Virus record (IMG/VR): IMGVR_UViG_3300017528_000401
Coordinates: 1-22,009 of that record
Reading direction: 5' to 3' (one strand)
Length of the DNA: 22,009 nt
Origin: a virus
Position numbers and translations under genes: made by a program. Positions 1-7,981 of this stretch are shown here, in pieces. Within the stretch, counting starts at the first letter, position 1. Every line of letters begins with the position of its first letter. The notes below the pieces were generated by a model that worked only from the letters and a program-made list of their open reading frames with translations, ran no database searches and was not told where the DNA came from.

Positions 1-363
1 CCTTGGCATCGCTCTTCCATAGGCATCTGTAACGATCTGATTGTCGTAAATTGGATAGAAACAATTTCGATTAAGGTGTTTGGCCACCGAAAGAGGAATC
101 GTGTACATCATTCCATCTTCCATAGTATGTGTCTGCAGCTTTTGGTCTTTGTAGAGACGAACAGAAAATCGAACACTTTGTCCAGGATGTTGGATATTTC
201 TAAATACACCCGTCACCATGCGATCTTCATCTTTTCTAAATTCGTAAATATTATCCGGAGCCTTTCGAAAATGTTCCGAGCGCGCCTCGTCAGATACTTT
301 TGTGACTTCATCGATGGTCACCTTAGTGGGACGACCCTTTTTCATTTCTGTTTGTGTTTCCAT
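1..363 (-). CDS. Conserved phage protein of unknown function, 3' end cut by the window
   Basis: An open frame of 121 codons begins at ATG (363-361) and runs off the left edge, so its C-terminus is missing. The protein starts METQTEMKKGRPTKVTIDEV; later stretches include MVTGVFRNIQHPGQ and YTIPLSVAKHLNRN. Proteins with this 'G.FR....PG....F......Y......DG..Y.IPL.VAKHLN' pattern follow the capsid gene in many podovirus-like phages, from memory, and have no assigned role. The SD is AGGA about eight bases before the start. It is the next gene after the FCCH-repeat protein in the same direction, so it is probably a virion or assembly protein. That it is a gene is fairly certain; its function is unknown. 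Confidence 0.8.
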   Translation of the reverse strand, partial: METQTEMKKGRPTKVTIDEVTKVSDEARSEHFRKAPDNIYEFRKDEDRMVTGVFRNIQHPGQSVRFSVRLYKDQKLQTHTMEDGMMYTIPLSVAKHLNRNCFYPIYDNQIVTDAYGRAMPR

Positions 364-380
364 AGTATTCCTAAAGTTTA

Positions 381-406
381 GGGAGGAGAGAAATCTCCCC
401 CCCCCC
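381..406 (-). other. Intergenic mRNA hairpin next to a ten-C tract
   Basis: Between two structural genes the minus-strand transcript can form a nine-pair stem (arms 381-389 and 394-402, one G-U pair) closed by a four-base loop. One arm lies inside a run of ten C (397-406 on the plus strand, ten G in the RNA). There is no U tract, so it is not a typical terminator. It could be a processing or mRNA-stability element, or simply a slippage-prone homopolymer. Confidence 0.45.
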
Positions 407-415
407 ACGTGTTAA

Positions 416-1345
416 TTAAACCCCTTTAATGGCTCGATAGAACACGACATCGTTATTAGCTCCTACCACAACAGTACCAAGTTGAATACCATAGCTTGCT
501 GTGTTATCGACAGAATCTGTAAGAGCAGTTCCGAATTCGCCCACCGGATCAACTATCGGGAATGTGACGGGCACATCCGCAGATGCTGGGAAGGCAAACG
601 CAGTAAATGTAGTTGTATCTACACCAATAGAGAAAGTTGTGGCTGTAAGCACAGTAATTGTGACTTGCAGACCATCCGCTTCTACCATTCCAAACGCCGC
701 TGGGACGTGCAGACGGTAAATATCTCCAGTAGCATATCCATGCTCTACACTTGTAGTAACAACCCCAGGATTTGCCTGAGTGATGTTAGTTATGTAGATA
801 GCAGGAGGTACCCAGTTGGAGAATTTATTTACTTTTCGAGCAAATCCGCCTGTTGCTGCGGCAGCAAATCCAGTGGTATCTAATTCGATAGTAAATGTAG
901 TAGCTCCTGTTACGGTGATTACAAAAAAGATTGTAGCCACTTGTAACATTGCTGTTGTGTTATAAAGACCCACGATATCTCCTGTGGCAAGTCCATGAGG
1001 AGCTGTAGTCGTTACAAGCGCTGGGTTCGCCTGAGAAATTGATGTAATCGCAATCTGAGGTCCCAACTGTCCTGCAGTACCATCAATTGGAGTAAATCCA
1101 CCTGTGGTAATGACAGAACTTGTGTCTGTAGCAAGTCCAGCTGTGTTTTTAACCACAAACGCACTTGCATCGTCCATTCCATTAAACCACTCAGCTCTCT
1201 TGACAACGCCTGGGTTGGCAGAAGAACCTTGATTGGTTAGGTTCCAGATTTCAAAAGAATCTGGAATAAATGGAAGTTCCAAATCTCGAGCGGTGCCATC
1301 GGAGGTATAAGTACCGATAATGATATTTTCATATGGGACTGACAT
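416..1345 (-). CDS. FCCH-repeat virion protein (ubiquitin-activating E1 FCCH domain-like)
   Basis: This 309-residue protein has two copies of a beta-rich repeat, at about residues 98-159 (starts IAITSISQANPALVTT) and 182-249 (starts IYITNITQANPGVVTT). Each copy has an APHGLATGD or VEHGYATGD turn and ends in ATTFTIELD or ATTFSIGVD. This is the repeat annotated in phages as the E1 FCCH domain. The name comes from a fold resemblance; no ubiquitin chemistry is implied. It directly follows the capsid gene with a strong AGGAG SD. The residue-1-35 segment (SVPYENIIIGTYTSDG) is typical of the phage versions. It is probably a head-surface, decoration or head-tail protein. Family assignment is fairly firm; the virion role is inferred from position. 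Confidence 0.8.
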   Translation of the reverse strand: MSVPYENIIIGTYTSDGTARDLELPFIPDSFEIWNLTNQGSSANPGVVKRAEWFNGMDDASAFVVKNTAGLATDTSSVITTGGFTPIDGTAGQLGPQIAITSISQANPALVTTTAPHGLATGDIVGLYNTTAMLQVATIFFVITVTGATTFTIELDTTGFAAAATGGFARKVNKFSNWVPPAIYITNITQANPGVVTTSVEHGYATGDIYRLHVPAAFGMVEADGLQVTITVLTATTFSIGVDTTTFTAFAFPASADVPVTFPIVDPVGEFGTALTDSVDNTASYGIQLGTVVVGANNDVVFYRAIKGV

Positions 1346-1356
1346 AATTTTTTCTC

Positions 1357-2313
1357 CTATGCAGATGCTCTTGTAGATGCGAGATCAACGCACCAGGTGT
1401 CATTAAGAATGCGAGTAGCATAAGCAAACTTATAACCTGCTGTTTGTCTCTGATTTAATGGGTCATCTCCATAGCCAAGGGGCTTGTAGATGAATTCAGC
1501 CGTAGCTGCAGTTAGATCGATGCATCCATAAGCTTCTCTAGCAACAATCATGTTATGGTACACAGTAGCACCCAACATAGATGTTTGAGGAGAAGAGGCT
1601 CCAAAAGAAGACTGAAGCACTCGTACGTTACCTACAGAACCCCATTCATAGGGTAAGATATTCTGGTAGGCTGGATATTCGGCTTGACTGACGAATCCTT
1701 CGACGTTTTCTAAGTCATTGATAATCGCCGAATTCATGAACATCCAAAATGCTTCACGAATTGGAGCTGTACCAAACTTCAAAGAACCTTCGATATCATC
1801 GCTAATAAACATCGCGTTATTGCTCAAAAGAGTCTGAACAACAACATCAATGTCTTCTCGAGTCAACTCAGTTGGGTTATCTCCATCGCTTCCATTAACG
1901 CAGTTAATCTGAGAAGCTGTTGCCACAAGCATATCACGAGTCAAAATATCTTCTGATTCGCGCATTGATTGTGCTAATAGAGAGGCTGTTTCATTCAGCA
2001 CTGGGTCTTGGTTAACGGCAGTGACTTGATCGGTGATCAAGACATAGCTTCCGTACCATTCAACAGTGGCATCGATGTCTACTGCAGATAAGCTCTGAGC
2101 AGGAGGAGTTACTCCACTTGCTCCTAGAGGAACAATCCCAGGAGAAAGATTGTTATATCGTCTAAAACGAATCGTACGACCTTCTCTGGAAGGTAGCGTT
2201 TTCTTTATTCCAAATCGCTTGTACATCAGGTTTGGCATGGGTCTTGAAAGTAAGACCTTATCAAACCACTGCTGCACAGGAGCTGGAAGTGTGTTAATTG
2301 TAGTAATTGCCAT
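1357..2313 (-). CDS. Major capsid protein, N4-gp56 family
   Basis: This 318-residue protein has the hallmarks of the N4-gp56 major capsid family: an N-terminal VQQWFDKVLLSRPMPNLMY segment, then GRTIRFRRYNNL, a central YGSYVLITDQV stretch and a C-terminal GYKFAYATRILND. It forms the icosahedral shell around the packaged DNA. Its length is a little under that of many family members. The start ATG has an AAAGG SD eight bases upstream. It lies directly after the scaffold-like gene and before the FCCH protein, the usual head-gene order. High confidence. Confidence 0.92.
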   Translation of the reverse strand: MAITTINTLPAPVQQWFDKVLLSRPMPNLMYKRFGIKKTLPSREGRTIRFRRYNNLSPGIVPLGASGVTPPAQSLSAVDIDATVEWYGSYVLITDQVTAVNQDPVLNETASLLAQSMRESEDILTRDMLVATASQINCVNGSDGDNPTELTREDIDVVVQTLLSNNAMFISDDIEGSLKFGTAPIREAFWMFMNSAIINDLENVEGFVSQAEYPAYQNILPYEWGSVGNVRVLQSSFGASSPQTSMLGATVYHNMIVAREAYGCIDLTAATAEFIYKPLGYGDDPLNQRQTAGYKFAYATRILNDTWCVDLASTRASA

Positions 2314-2330
2314 TGGCTAGCCTTTAAATT

Positions 2331-2990
2331 TCATCTCCCTTTGGCAAAACTTTGAGACATTTTCCAGATTTCTTCTGGCTTCATTTGAGCGAAAGTTGCC
2401 GCTTCTCCTTGAAGACCGGGAGCCGCTGCCGCAGAAAGGGGACGAGAAGCATTCTTCATGATTCTCTCGGCCTTCTTTGGATTAGACACGGTTTGTTCAG
2501 GAGCAGAGGCTTTTGCCATTTGATATGCCGTTAAAAAAGGATTTTTTGTTTCGTAGATCGCCTTGAGGAGATCGGGGTTTTCTTCAATTTGTGGTTTCAG
2601 ATAGGTTTCAATAACCTCTTTGTAGTCAGAAAACCTCGCCATCACCTCTTTTTCTTGAGATGATTTTTCATGTTCCTTCACAATCTTTAGAGCAGATTCC
2701 CTGGCATGTCTCTCTGCCAATTTCTTGGCTTGAGCGACCGTGACCACATCATCATCGTTAAGCTCTGCAAGCTCATCCTTAGGAGCATTCTGTTGCTCTA
2801 GGCGGCTTTGCAATTGCGCGATGCGATTTTGCTGCTCTTTCAGCGCCTGCCGTACTTGTACCCAATTTTTATCAGCATCATTTGAAGATGGCTGTTCAGG
2901 CGCTTCGGCCTGTGCGGTAGGTTCGGCTTGTGAAGTCTCTTGAGCGACTTCTTCTACAACTTGTTCTTCAACCTTCTCTTGTGTTTCCAT
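2331..2990 (-). CDS. Scaffold-like head assembly protein
   Basis: This 219-residue, strongly charged protein has an acidic Glu/Gln/Ala-rich N-terminus (about residues 1-40), a coiled-coil stretch (about 44-70), a central helical region with FSDYKEVIETYLKPQ and a NPFLTAYQMAK motif (about 125-165), and a low-complexity C-terminus. The motif pattern (F-x-D-Y, then 'NPDLLKAIYETKNPF') and the place just upstream of the capsid gene fit a scaffolding protein, which fills the prohead and leaves before or during packaging. The SD is GAGG, six bases before ATG. No protease motif is evident. The role is inferred from composition and synteny. Confidence 0.75.
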   Translation of the reverse strand: METQEKVEEQVVEEVAQETSQAEPTAQAEAPEQPSSNDADKNWVQVRQALKEQQNRIAQLQSRLEQQNAPKDELAELNDDDVVTVAQAKKLAERHARESALKIVKEHEKSSQEKEVMARFSDYKEVIETYLKPQIEENPDLLKAIYETKNPFLTAYQMAKASAPEQTVSNPKKAERIMKNASRPLSAAAAPGLQGEAATFAQMKPEEIWKMSQSFAKGR

Positions 2991-3101
2991 GTCATCCTCG
3001 TGATGTCTGGCGGCGACACCGATTACGCCCTGATAATTTTACGCCCGTTAGCCGGCGGCACTTGTTTTGGATGATAATACTAAATATTTTACTTGTCATT
3101 C
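2991..3101 (-). other. Intergenic gap upstream of the scaffold gene
   Basis: This 111-base gap is the longest inside the head block. In the minus direction it begins AT-rich, with a short ACTAA/TTAGT inverted pair that might form a weak hairpin and TATTAT/TAGTAT sequences that could act as a -10. It then becomes GC-rich with GGCG/CGCC pairs. An internal promoter for the abundant scaffold and capsid proteins is possible, but no clear -35 is visible. Confidence 0.25.
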
Positions 3102-3464
3102 TTAGTAAAAAATTTTGGTGGGACTTTTTTCTTGTAGCTCGTTAAACGAAGCAATCACTTCGGGTACAGGTTCTCCCATTAAACCCGTATCCATTGTCGG
3201 CCAGTCGCCAGGAAGCGCCCACTCTAACGTCAGTTTGCCTTCGCGGTTATCTACTCCGAATAACATCGTAGACAACATCATCTTGGGCTTAACCTTCGTG
3301 ATCATGATTCGCTCTCGAATCACACAGTGATTCTTGCGATCTGGCTTTGCATGAACCCAGATATAGTACTTATCCGCATAGTCTTGATGATCATTAACGA
3401 TCTTCTCGACCTTGCGCATAAGACTTCGAGTCATCTCTTCCCTGGTTTCACCGAGCTGCTGCAT
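3102..3464 (-). CDS. Hypothetical protein in head block
   Basis: I place the start at the ATG at 3464-3462, giving 120 residues. It overlaps the upstream stop as TAATG and has a GGGAGAAGG SD. A longer frame from 3533 would add 23 residues but has only a poorly spaced GAGAG and would overlap the previous gene by 70 bases. The protein starts MQQLGETREEMTRSLMRKVE, has a mixed alpha/beta middle (YYIWVHAKPDRKNHCVIRER) and ends ASFNELQEKSPTKIFY. I do not recognise the family. Its place between portal and scaffold suggests a head-assembly or virion accessory protein. Confidence 0.8.
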   Translation of the reverse strand: MQQLGETREEMTRSLMRKVEKIVNDHQDYADKYYIWVHAKPDRKNHCVIRERIMITKVKPKMMLSTMLFGVDNREGKLTLEWALPGDWPTMDTGLMGEPVPEVIASFNELQEKSPTKIFY

Positions 3465-3820
3465 TAGCCTTCTCCCTGCCCAGTTGAAAATCCACCTGGA
3501 TTGGTATTGAAGTTCTTTTGTGCTTTCTTGCATGAATCTTTATGAAGACTCTCATAATCATTACCGCGTTCTGCGCCAGTAATATCATATGGCAATTCTT
3601 GTGCGGGGTAGGCATTTACTCCACGACCGCCCATCATTGTAAAATCTCCATAAGCACCTTGGAAAGGAGCGTCTCTTTGATCGCCACTTTCTCTGGAATT
3701 CGAGTCTCTTGGCTGTTTATAGCCACGTCCTCGATCCATTTCGCCTTTACGACTCATTGGGCCCTCGCTATTATCTCGAGGCTCTTTAAGCTCATATCGG
3801 TCTAGTTTTTGTTTTGCCAT
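3464..3820 (-). CDS. Hypothetical hydrophilic protein after portal gene
   Basis: This 118-residue, very polar protein is rich in Arg, Asp, Gly and Ser (EPRDNSEGPMSRKGEMDRGR) and probably largely disordered over its first 55 residues. The second half holds YPAQELPYDITGAERGNDYE and a DSCKKAQKN segment. It has a very strong GGAGG SD eight bases from ATG, starts eleven bases after the portal stop, and shares TAATG with the next gene. I do not recognise it. Small disordered proteins in this slot are often head-assembly cofactors or minor virion proteins; that is a guess. Confidence 0.75.
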   Translation of the reverse strand: MAKQKLDRYELKEPRDNSEGPMSRKGEMDRGRGYKQPRDSNSRESGDQRDAPFQGAYGDFTMMGGRGVNAYPAQELPYDITGAERGNDYESLHKDSCKKAQKNFNTNPGGFSTGQGEG

Positions 3821-3831
3821 AACTTCCTCCG

Positions 3832-5916
3832 TTAGGCTACTTGTGCAGTTTGTAAACTCTGGGATTGCTGCTTCCCAGGATAAGCCGTACTTTCAGCACT
3901 TGCCTTGGTAGCGGCTAACTCTTTTTCTTGCTGAGCTGCTTGTTCGCGCTGAATCTGCATTAAAACGCCCAGGTCTTTTCGAACATTCTCTTTGCCAAGC
4001 GCCTCTAAATTTGTCAGCGTTTGAACAGTTTCTAAAGCAGCTCTGGATCGATCGTGCATTCCTTGGGCAACGCGCTCCCTAGCCATTCCAATGTTGGCCA
4101 CAGCACGAGACTCTCTTTCTGCAACTCCCGATTGATTATAGATTGCTTGAGAGTTGAGAAGTTCAATGGCGGCTTGTTGTTGTGCAAGCTGAGCCTGCAT
4201 TTGAGCCATAGCTTGCTGTGTCTGCTGTTGTTCTTGTTGGGCGACAGCTTCCAACAGTTCATTCTTGTTCTGAATGGTGGCCGACTTAAGAAGGATTGAA
4301 TCGGGTACAGTAACCCCGAGCTCACGCATCTGGAGCAGTTGAGCAAATTGCATCTTTTTCTGATCGGAAGTAAGCAATCCTTCTTCAATAAGACAATCAT
4401 ATTTTTGGAATTCGGCATCTGAAAACTCCTGAGTCGGTTGTTTATTCAAGATGCGTTCAACTTTGGCCATTCCAAAATTGTTCTGTATAAGGTCGAGATA
4501 AAGATTACCAAGAATTTTTTGAGAAAGGTCAAGCTTATCAAATAGAGGTTGTAGAGTGACAAGACCAGCTCCTTGTCTTAGCATCGAAAGAACACCAGCG
4601 GTTCCCTTTTCGTTAGACATTCCAAACAACTCTTCATTAACTCCGGCAATCTCCATAATTTCTTTTTCAATTTGGAGTTGCAATTCCATAAGACCTGGTG
4701 GAACGGTGGGAGTTGGAATAGGCTGAACGTCTCCAGGTTGTGATGTGGACTTGGTAAAGAGAGCACGACCTTGGCCATTCATATAGACGTCTTCCGGATT
4801 GACTAAAGCATCTTCCTTGACAATCCATCCCGAGTTTGCTACAGAATCCAAAATATCGAGTAATTTGTTGCGTCTGCGATTGAGCTCGATTTGAGAATCA
4901 CGTAAATTACGGACAACGCCTTGTATACGAAAAGCCCAATTCGCAAGCTCTGGGGTATAGTAAGCCTGAACAGGGACAAAAGGAAGTCTGTCGGACCCAT
5001 ACGGAGCCACTTCGGAATGGATCAATTTATCCGCAACCACAATATGACGAATAACGGTGGGTTTTTGCGTTTCGATTATTTTCAGACTTGGGCGAAACAT
5101 CTTTAAAAGATTCAGCTGTTCGTTGTTGCCCTTCCACTCAACGATTTCTCCCGTCTCGGAATCCACCAGTTTTCTTACCACCCTAAAGGTCTGTTCCCAG
5201 TACTCATCGTAAGGAACAAGACGCAAGTTCGCGTAAGAATAAGATTCAGCCATCCAAGCAAATCGTCCATCTCTATTCCCATAATCCCTCGTAATCGAAT
5301 ACCAATTATCAACCTCGGGGACCAGCGATCTGATCTGTTCGGGAGACAACCACTTTCTTACCCATATCCATCCGCAATCGCTTAAATCTGGACGCGTCCA
5401 AAAAGGATCCATAATAAAAGAAGAGAATGGAAGGCGTGTGCATCGGATTTCTCCGTTTTCTGGATCTTCTCGATAATCCATATGAACTTGTAAAAGATTT
5501 AGCCCAGTGATAACAGCCCCCTCAAAGGCGTCTGAGATGGTTTGGTAGACGTTATCGTAATTGTGACACCACTGGATGACACCGCTGAGTTGGTCCGCAG
5601 TTTCTTGAGCGGCATTTTCAATGGGAATAACGGTAGTTGTCAGACGATTTTTTCTCTGATAACCCGTAATCATGTTCACAACACGCTTGACCTTATTGAT
5701 CATGACCACGTATTGACTAGAGCGCACACGACCCAACGATTGATACCAGGCATTATAGGTCTGGTCTCCGGCTACAAGACGCGAATCTGTATCGGCTTCA
5801 AACCACCACGATTGCCACATGGTGAGAGCCTTGGTATAGTTGTCTCGCATGCGCTTGAGAACAGAATAATCTGTTCCAGGCACTCCACCTTGAATGGGCG
5901 TTCCGGTATCAGGCAT
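3832..5916 (-). CDS. Portal protein (P22-like family)
   Basis: This 694-residue protein matches the length and layout of podovirus portal proteins. It has an N-terminal stem region (MRDNYTKALTMWQSWWFEAD), a conserved INKVKRVVNMITGYQRKNR motif near residue 75, a core with FSSFIMDPFWTRPDLSDCG and RRNKLLDILDSV, an EIAGVNEELFG stretch, and a long Gln/Ala-rich coiled-coil C-terminus (MAQMQAQLAQQQAAI). The portal forms the dodecameric ring at one capsid vertex through which terminase pumps DNA and to which the tail attaches. Its start overlaps the terminase stop as TAATG. High confidence. Confidence 0.92.
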   Translation of the reverse strand: MPDTGTPIQGGVPGTDYSVLKRMRDNYTKALTMWQSWWFEADTDSRLVAGDQTYNAWYQSLGRVRSSQYVVMINKVKRVVNMITGYQRKNRLTTTVIPIENAAQETADQLSGVIQWCHNYDNVYQTISDAFEGAVITGLNLLQVHMDYREDPENGEIRCTRLPFSSFIMDPFWTRPDLSDCGWIWVRKWLSPEQIRSLVPEVDNWYSITRDYGNRDGRFAWMAESYSYANLRLVPYDEYWEQTFRVVRKLVDSETGEIVEWKGNNEQLNLLKMFRPSLKIIETQKPTVIRHIVVADKLIHSEVAPYGSDRLPFVPVQAYYTPELANWAFRIQGVVRNLRDSQIELNRRRNKLLDILDSVANSGWIVKEDALVNPEDVYMNGQGRALFTKSTSQPGDVQPIPTPTVPPGLMELQLQIEKEIMEIAGVNEELFGMSNEKGTAGVLSMLRQGAGLVTLQPLFDKLDLSQKILGNLYLDLIQNNFGMAKVERILNKQPTQEFSDAEFQKYDCLIEEGLLTSDQKKMQFAQLLQMRELGVTVPDSILLKSATIQNKNELLEAVAQQEQQQTQQAMAQMQAQLAQQQAAIELLNSQAIYNQSGVAERESRAVANIGMARERVAQGMHDRSRAALETVQTLTNLEALGKENVRKDLGVLMQIQREQAAQQEKELAATKASAESTAYPGKQQSQSLQTAQVA

Positions 5917-7226
5917 TAGTTTCCTTTCCCAAAGTATTTGTCTCGCATTTTCTTAATGTCATCAGCACTCATTCCCTTCGAATTGTAGTGTTCAATTCCA
6001 AGCGCTAGATATCTCATTGCATCGGCACCATGAGAGGACCAGTCATGCAAGGGGATATTTGAATAAACATTCATCTTGTCATTGAATTTCTTGCGATAGT
6101 TCTCCAAACACTTAATTAATTGTTTACACTTTACCTCATCGATCCAACAACGCGGCAAGGTGGCACGAACGCGTTCGATCCCATATTCTATATCTGTTCT
6201 AGAAATTACTTGATAGTCTAACCCGAGATCTTTGGCATAAAGTCTAAGCGACATACCCGTTGAAAGGTTGCCCGCTTCGACATCATGGGGGGCATAATGC
6301 TTGCCATAGAGATAATGTTTTGCCTTAAGATCACGGATATAATCGATAATTCCTTTACCGTGTTCTTCGTAATAATCGATGATATGTAACTCTTGACCAA
6401 CCCGTTGCAAAAAGATTACTGCAGTTGAATCACCAAATCCCAAATCCCAATAAGTATCCACTGGGACAGCGGGATCGTAAGGCACAGAACAAATTCGCCC
6501 CTCGCGGCGCGCATCATCAATAAGTTTGCCATAATAGGTTCCCTCCACGCCTCTTTCGAATGAGGTGTAATATTCTTGTTGAATCAGTTCTTCCGATCGC
6601 CCCTCTGCGCGCTCTTTGTCAAGCTCTTGACTTGTAATTAAACCCGTATCTTCAACGGTCAGCTTCTGAACGAACCACTCGGGATTATCTTTAGCCATTT
6701 CATAGAGTTCATAGAGATGATTCTTTCCGCGTGGAGTGGAATTGAAGATTGCCCATCCCTTGTTTTTCAAAAGAATGGGGCTGATTACCAGTTCCCAGGC
6801 CTTGTGATCTTGAAGAGAATACTCAGAAAAAACGCAACCACGAGGATTTGTACCAGTAATTGAGTCGTAATTATCAGTCCCAATAAGTTGAATGATAGAT
6901 CCCGAAATAAGTCGTATGCGCATCTCCATCTGATTAGGTTTTCCATCGATGAGCTCCTTGGGTATAAAATCTAGAAAACGTCTTCCCGCCTCATCAATTC
7001 CATCCCAAATGACCTTTCGGGCATGACGCTGTGTCGGCAACAGGTAATAATAGACACCGCAATTCTTCGTTTGTAGGGCCTCTCTGATCAAAAAGTTCCA
7101 ACAGGCAACATCTTTGCCAGCTCGACGGTGCCAAATCAACAGGGCGCGTTTTTTGCCCTCTTCCATCGCGTCTTCAAAATCCAATTGATAATCACGAGGC
7201 GTATAGGGAAGAGTGATGATCGTCAT
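5916..7226 (-). CDS. Terminase large subunit (packaging ATPase-nuclease)
   Basis: This 436-residue protein has the full two-domain layout. The ATPase half has PRDYQLDFED (about 10-19), a Walker A-type RRAGKD (34-39), Walker B plus catalytic Glu in CVFSEYS (131-137, E135) and the coupling motif FNSTPRG (161-167). The RNase H-like nuclease half has acidic candidates D261 in DLGFGDS, D284, D315 and D402 in DAMRYLALG. It drives ATP-dependent packaging and cuts concatemers. The start overlaps the small-subunit stop as ATGA, with an AAGAAGG SD. The length is normal for podovirus-type enzymes. Confidence 0.93.
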   Translation of the reverse strand: MTIITLPYTPRDYQLDFEDAMEEGKKRALLIWHRRAGKDVACWNFLIREALQTKNCGVYYYLLPTQRHARKVIWDGIDEAGRRFLDFIPKELIDGKPNQMEMRIRLISGSIIQLIGTDNYDSITGTNPRGCVFSEYSLQDHKAWELVISPILLKNKGWAIFNSTPRGKNHLYELYEMAKDNPEWFVQKLTVEDTGLITSQELDKERAEGRSEELIQQEYYTSFERGVEGTYYGKLIDDARREGRICSVPYDPAVPVDTYWDLGFGDSTAVIFLQRVGQELHIIDYYEEHGKGIIDYIRDLKAKHYLYGKHYAPHDVEAGNLSTGMSLRLYAKDLGLDYQVISRTDIEYGIERVRATLPRCWIDEVKCKQLIKCLENYRKKFNDKMNVYSNIPLHDWSSHGADAMRYLALGIEHYNSKGMSADDIKKMRDKYFGKGN

Positions 7227-7600
7227 GCAACCTTCTTCTTCGATTTGCGTTCAGGACGCTGATAAAGAAGGCTTATTGGTCCTTTAACGCCCGTTGAATC
7301 ATCAGTATTAGAAGTCCGATAATCGTGACGATTGATAAGATAAAAGCGAGCAAAGCCCCCATCGAATTCCCCCCTTAACGCGTTTTTCACAATGTAAGTT
7401 TCTTCGTGTTTGATCGCGTTTTTATAGGCGCGATTGAGACGTTCATGGTCTTTGCCCCACTCTTCAATCAGCTTTAAATCATAGCCACGCGTAGAAGCGA
7501 ACTCGGCCAGTAAGAACTGTTCAGTTCGGACCCAAATTTCTAGTTCGTCGGCTAATTTTTCGTATAAAAGGGGATCAGACTGAGGATTATGGGTAGACAT
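7223..7600 (-). CDS. Terminase small subunit-like DNA-packaging protein
   Basis: This 125-residue, mainly helical protein lies directly upstream of and overlapping the large subunit. The N-terminal part (EKLADELEIWVRTEQFLLAE, then EWGKDHERLNRAYKNAI) reads like a DNA-binding helical domain. The stretch ALRGEFDGGFARFYLINRHD is the familiar 'G.....FYL.NR.' signature of small terminase subunits, and the tail is very basic (PERKSKKK). It would recognise the packaging site and load the large subunit. There is no SD: the ATG is preceded by TTTAATATAT, so it may be translated from a very short or leaderless mRNA. Assignment rests on position and the FYLINR segment. Confidence 0.75.
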   Translation of the reverse strand: MSTHNPQSDPLLYEKLADELEIWVRTEQFLLAEFASTRGYDLKLIEEWGKDHERLNRAYKNAIKHEETYIVKNALRGEFDGGFARFYLINRHDYRTSNTDDSTGVKGPISLLYQRPERKSKKKVA

Positions 7601-7601
7601 A

Positions 7602-7652
7602 TATATTAAATTTTTGACAATTAGGGTGTTTTTGTCAAAAAATGTTTATGTA
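7602..7652. promoter_or_regulatory. Divergent control region with TGTCAAAAA inverted repeat
   Basis: Between the leftward packaging operon and the rightward lysis-position genes lies a perfect nine-base inverted repeat, TTTTTGACA (7611-7619) and TGTCAAAAA (7633-7641), 13 bases apart. Each arm contains a TTGACA-type hexamer, one on each strand. Reading leftward, the arm runs into TGTCAAAAATTTAATATA (7619 to 7602), which matches a site upstream of the primase at 17 of 18 positions. Reading rightward it runs into ATGTTTATGTA. It is probably a promoter or operator pair; which hexamers work is not clear. A further -10-like TATGAT lies near 7674 on the plus strand. Confidence 0.5.
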
Positions 7653-7704
7653 TTCCGCGGATTCAATGAAAGCGCTATGATTTCGATTCAACAAGGAGAA
7701 CACA

Positions 7705-7971
7705 ATGGATTGGATGACAATTTTACAAGTTTCTGGAGCCGTCGCCACAATCGTTGGCGTTTTCGGAACTCCGGCCTATCTGGGTCTACGTAAGCATTTT
7801 ACAAAAACGGCAGACGAGATAAAAAAACACAGAGAGACCTACGACAAGAAATCAGAAGAATCCGACAAAAGGGTTGAAAAAATTGAAACCAGAATCGAAC
7901 AACTCAACGTGCGTATAGACGATCATTATAAAATTCTTATCGATCTAATAAAAGACCTAAAATCTGCATAG
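7705..7971 (+). CDS. Small membrane-anchored coiled-coil protein, lysis-region candidate
   Basis: This 88-residue protein has one N-terminal membrane segment (about residues 5-27, ILQVSGAVATIVGVFG), then a highly charged coiled coil (about 32-85, with SDKRVEKIETRIEQLNVRID). An AAGGAG SD lies seven bases before the ATG. It is first in a rightward group divergent from terminase. Single-span proteins with a coiled-coil tail in this slot include inner-membrane spanins, XhlA-like proteins and holin partners, but I see no diagnostic motif. The following gene has the same architecture, suggesting that the two interact or are duplicates. Confidence 0.8.
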   Translation: MDWMTILQVSGAVATIVGVFGTPAYLGLRKHFTKTADEIKKHRETYDKKSEESDKRVEKIETRIEQLNVRIDDHYKILIDLIKDLKSA

Positions 7972-7981
7972 CGGAGAACCC

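Noticed and set aside
482-883. Plus-strand open frame of 133 codons
   Set aside because: It lies opposite the FCCH-repeat gene, has no SD or family features, and is a composition shadow.
3465-3533. Longer N-terminus for the protein at 3102-3464
   Set aside because: The inner ATG has a TAATG overlap and a strong SD; the outer one has only a poorly spaced GAGAG and a 70-base overlap.
5542-5919. Plus-strand open frame of 125 codons
   Set aside because: It is fully antisense to the portal gene, whose protein family is clear.
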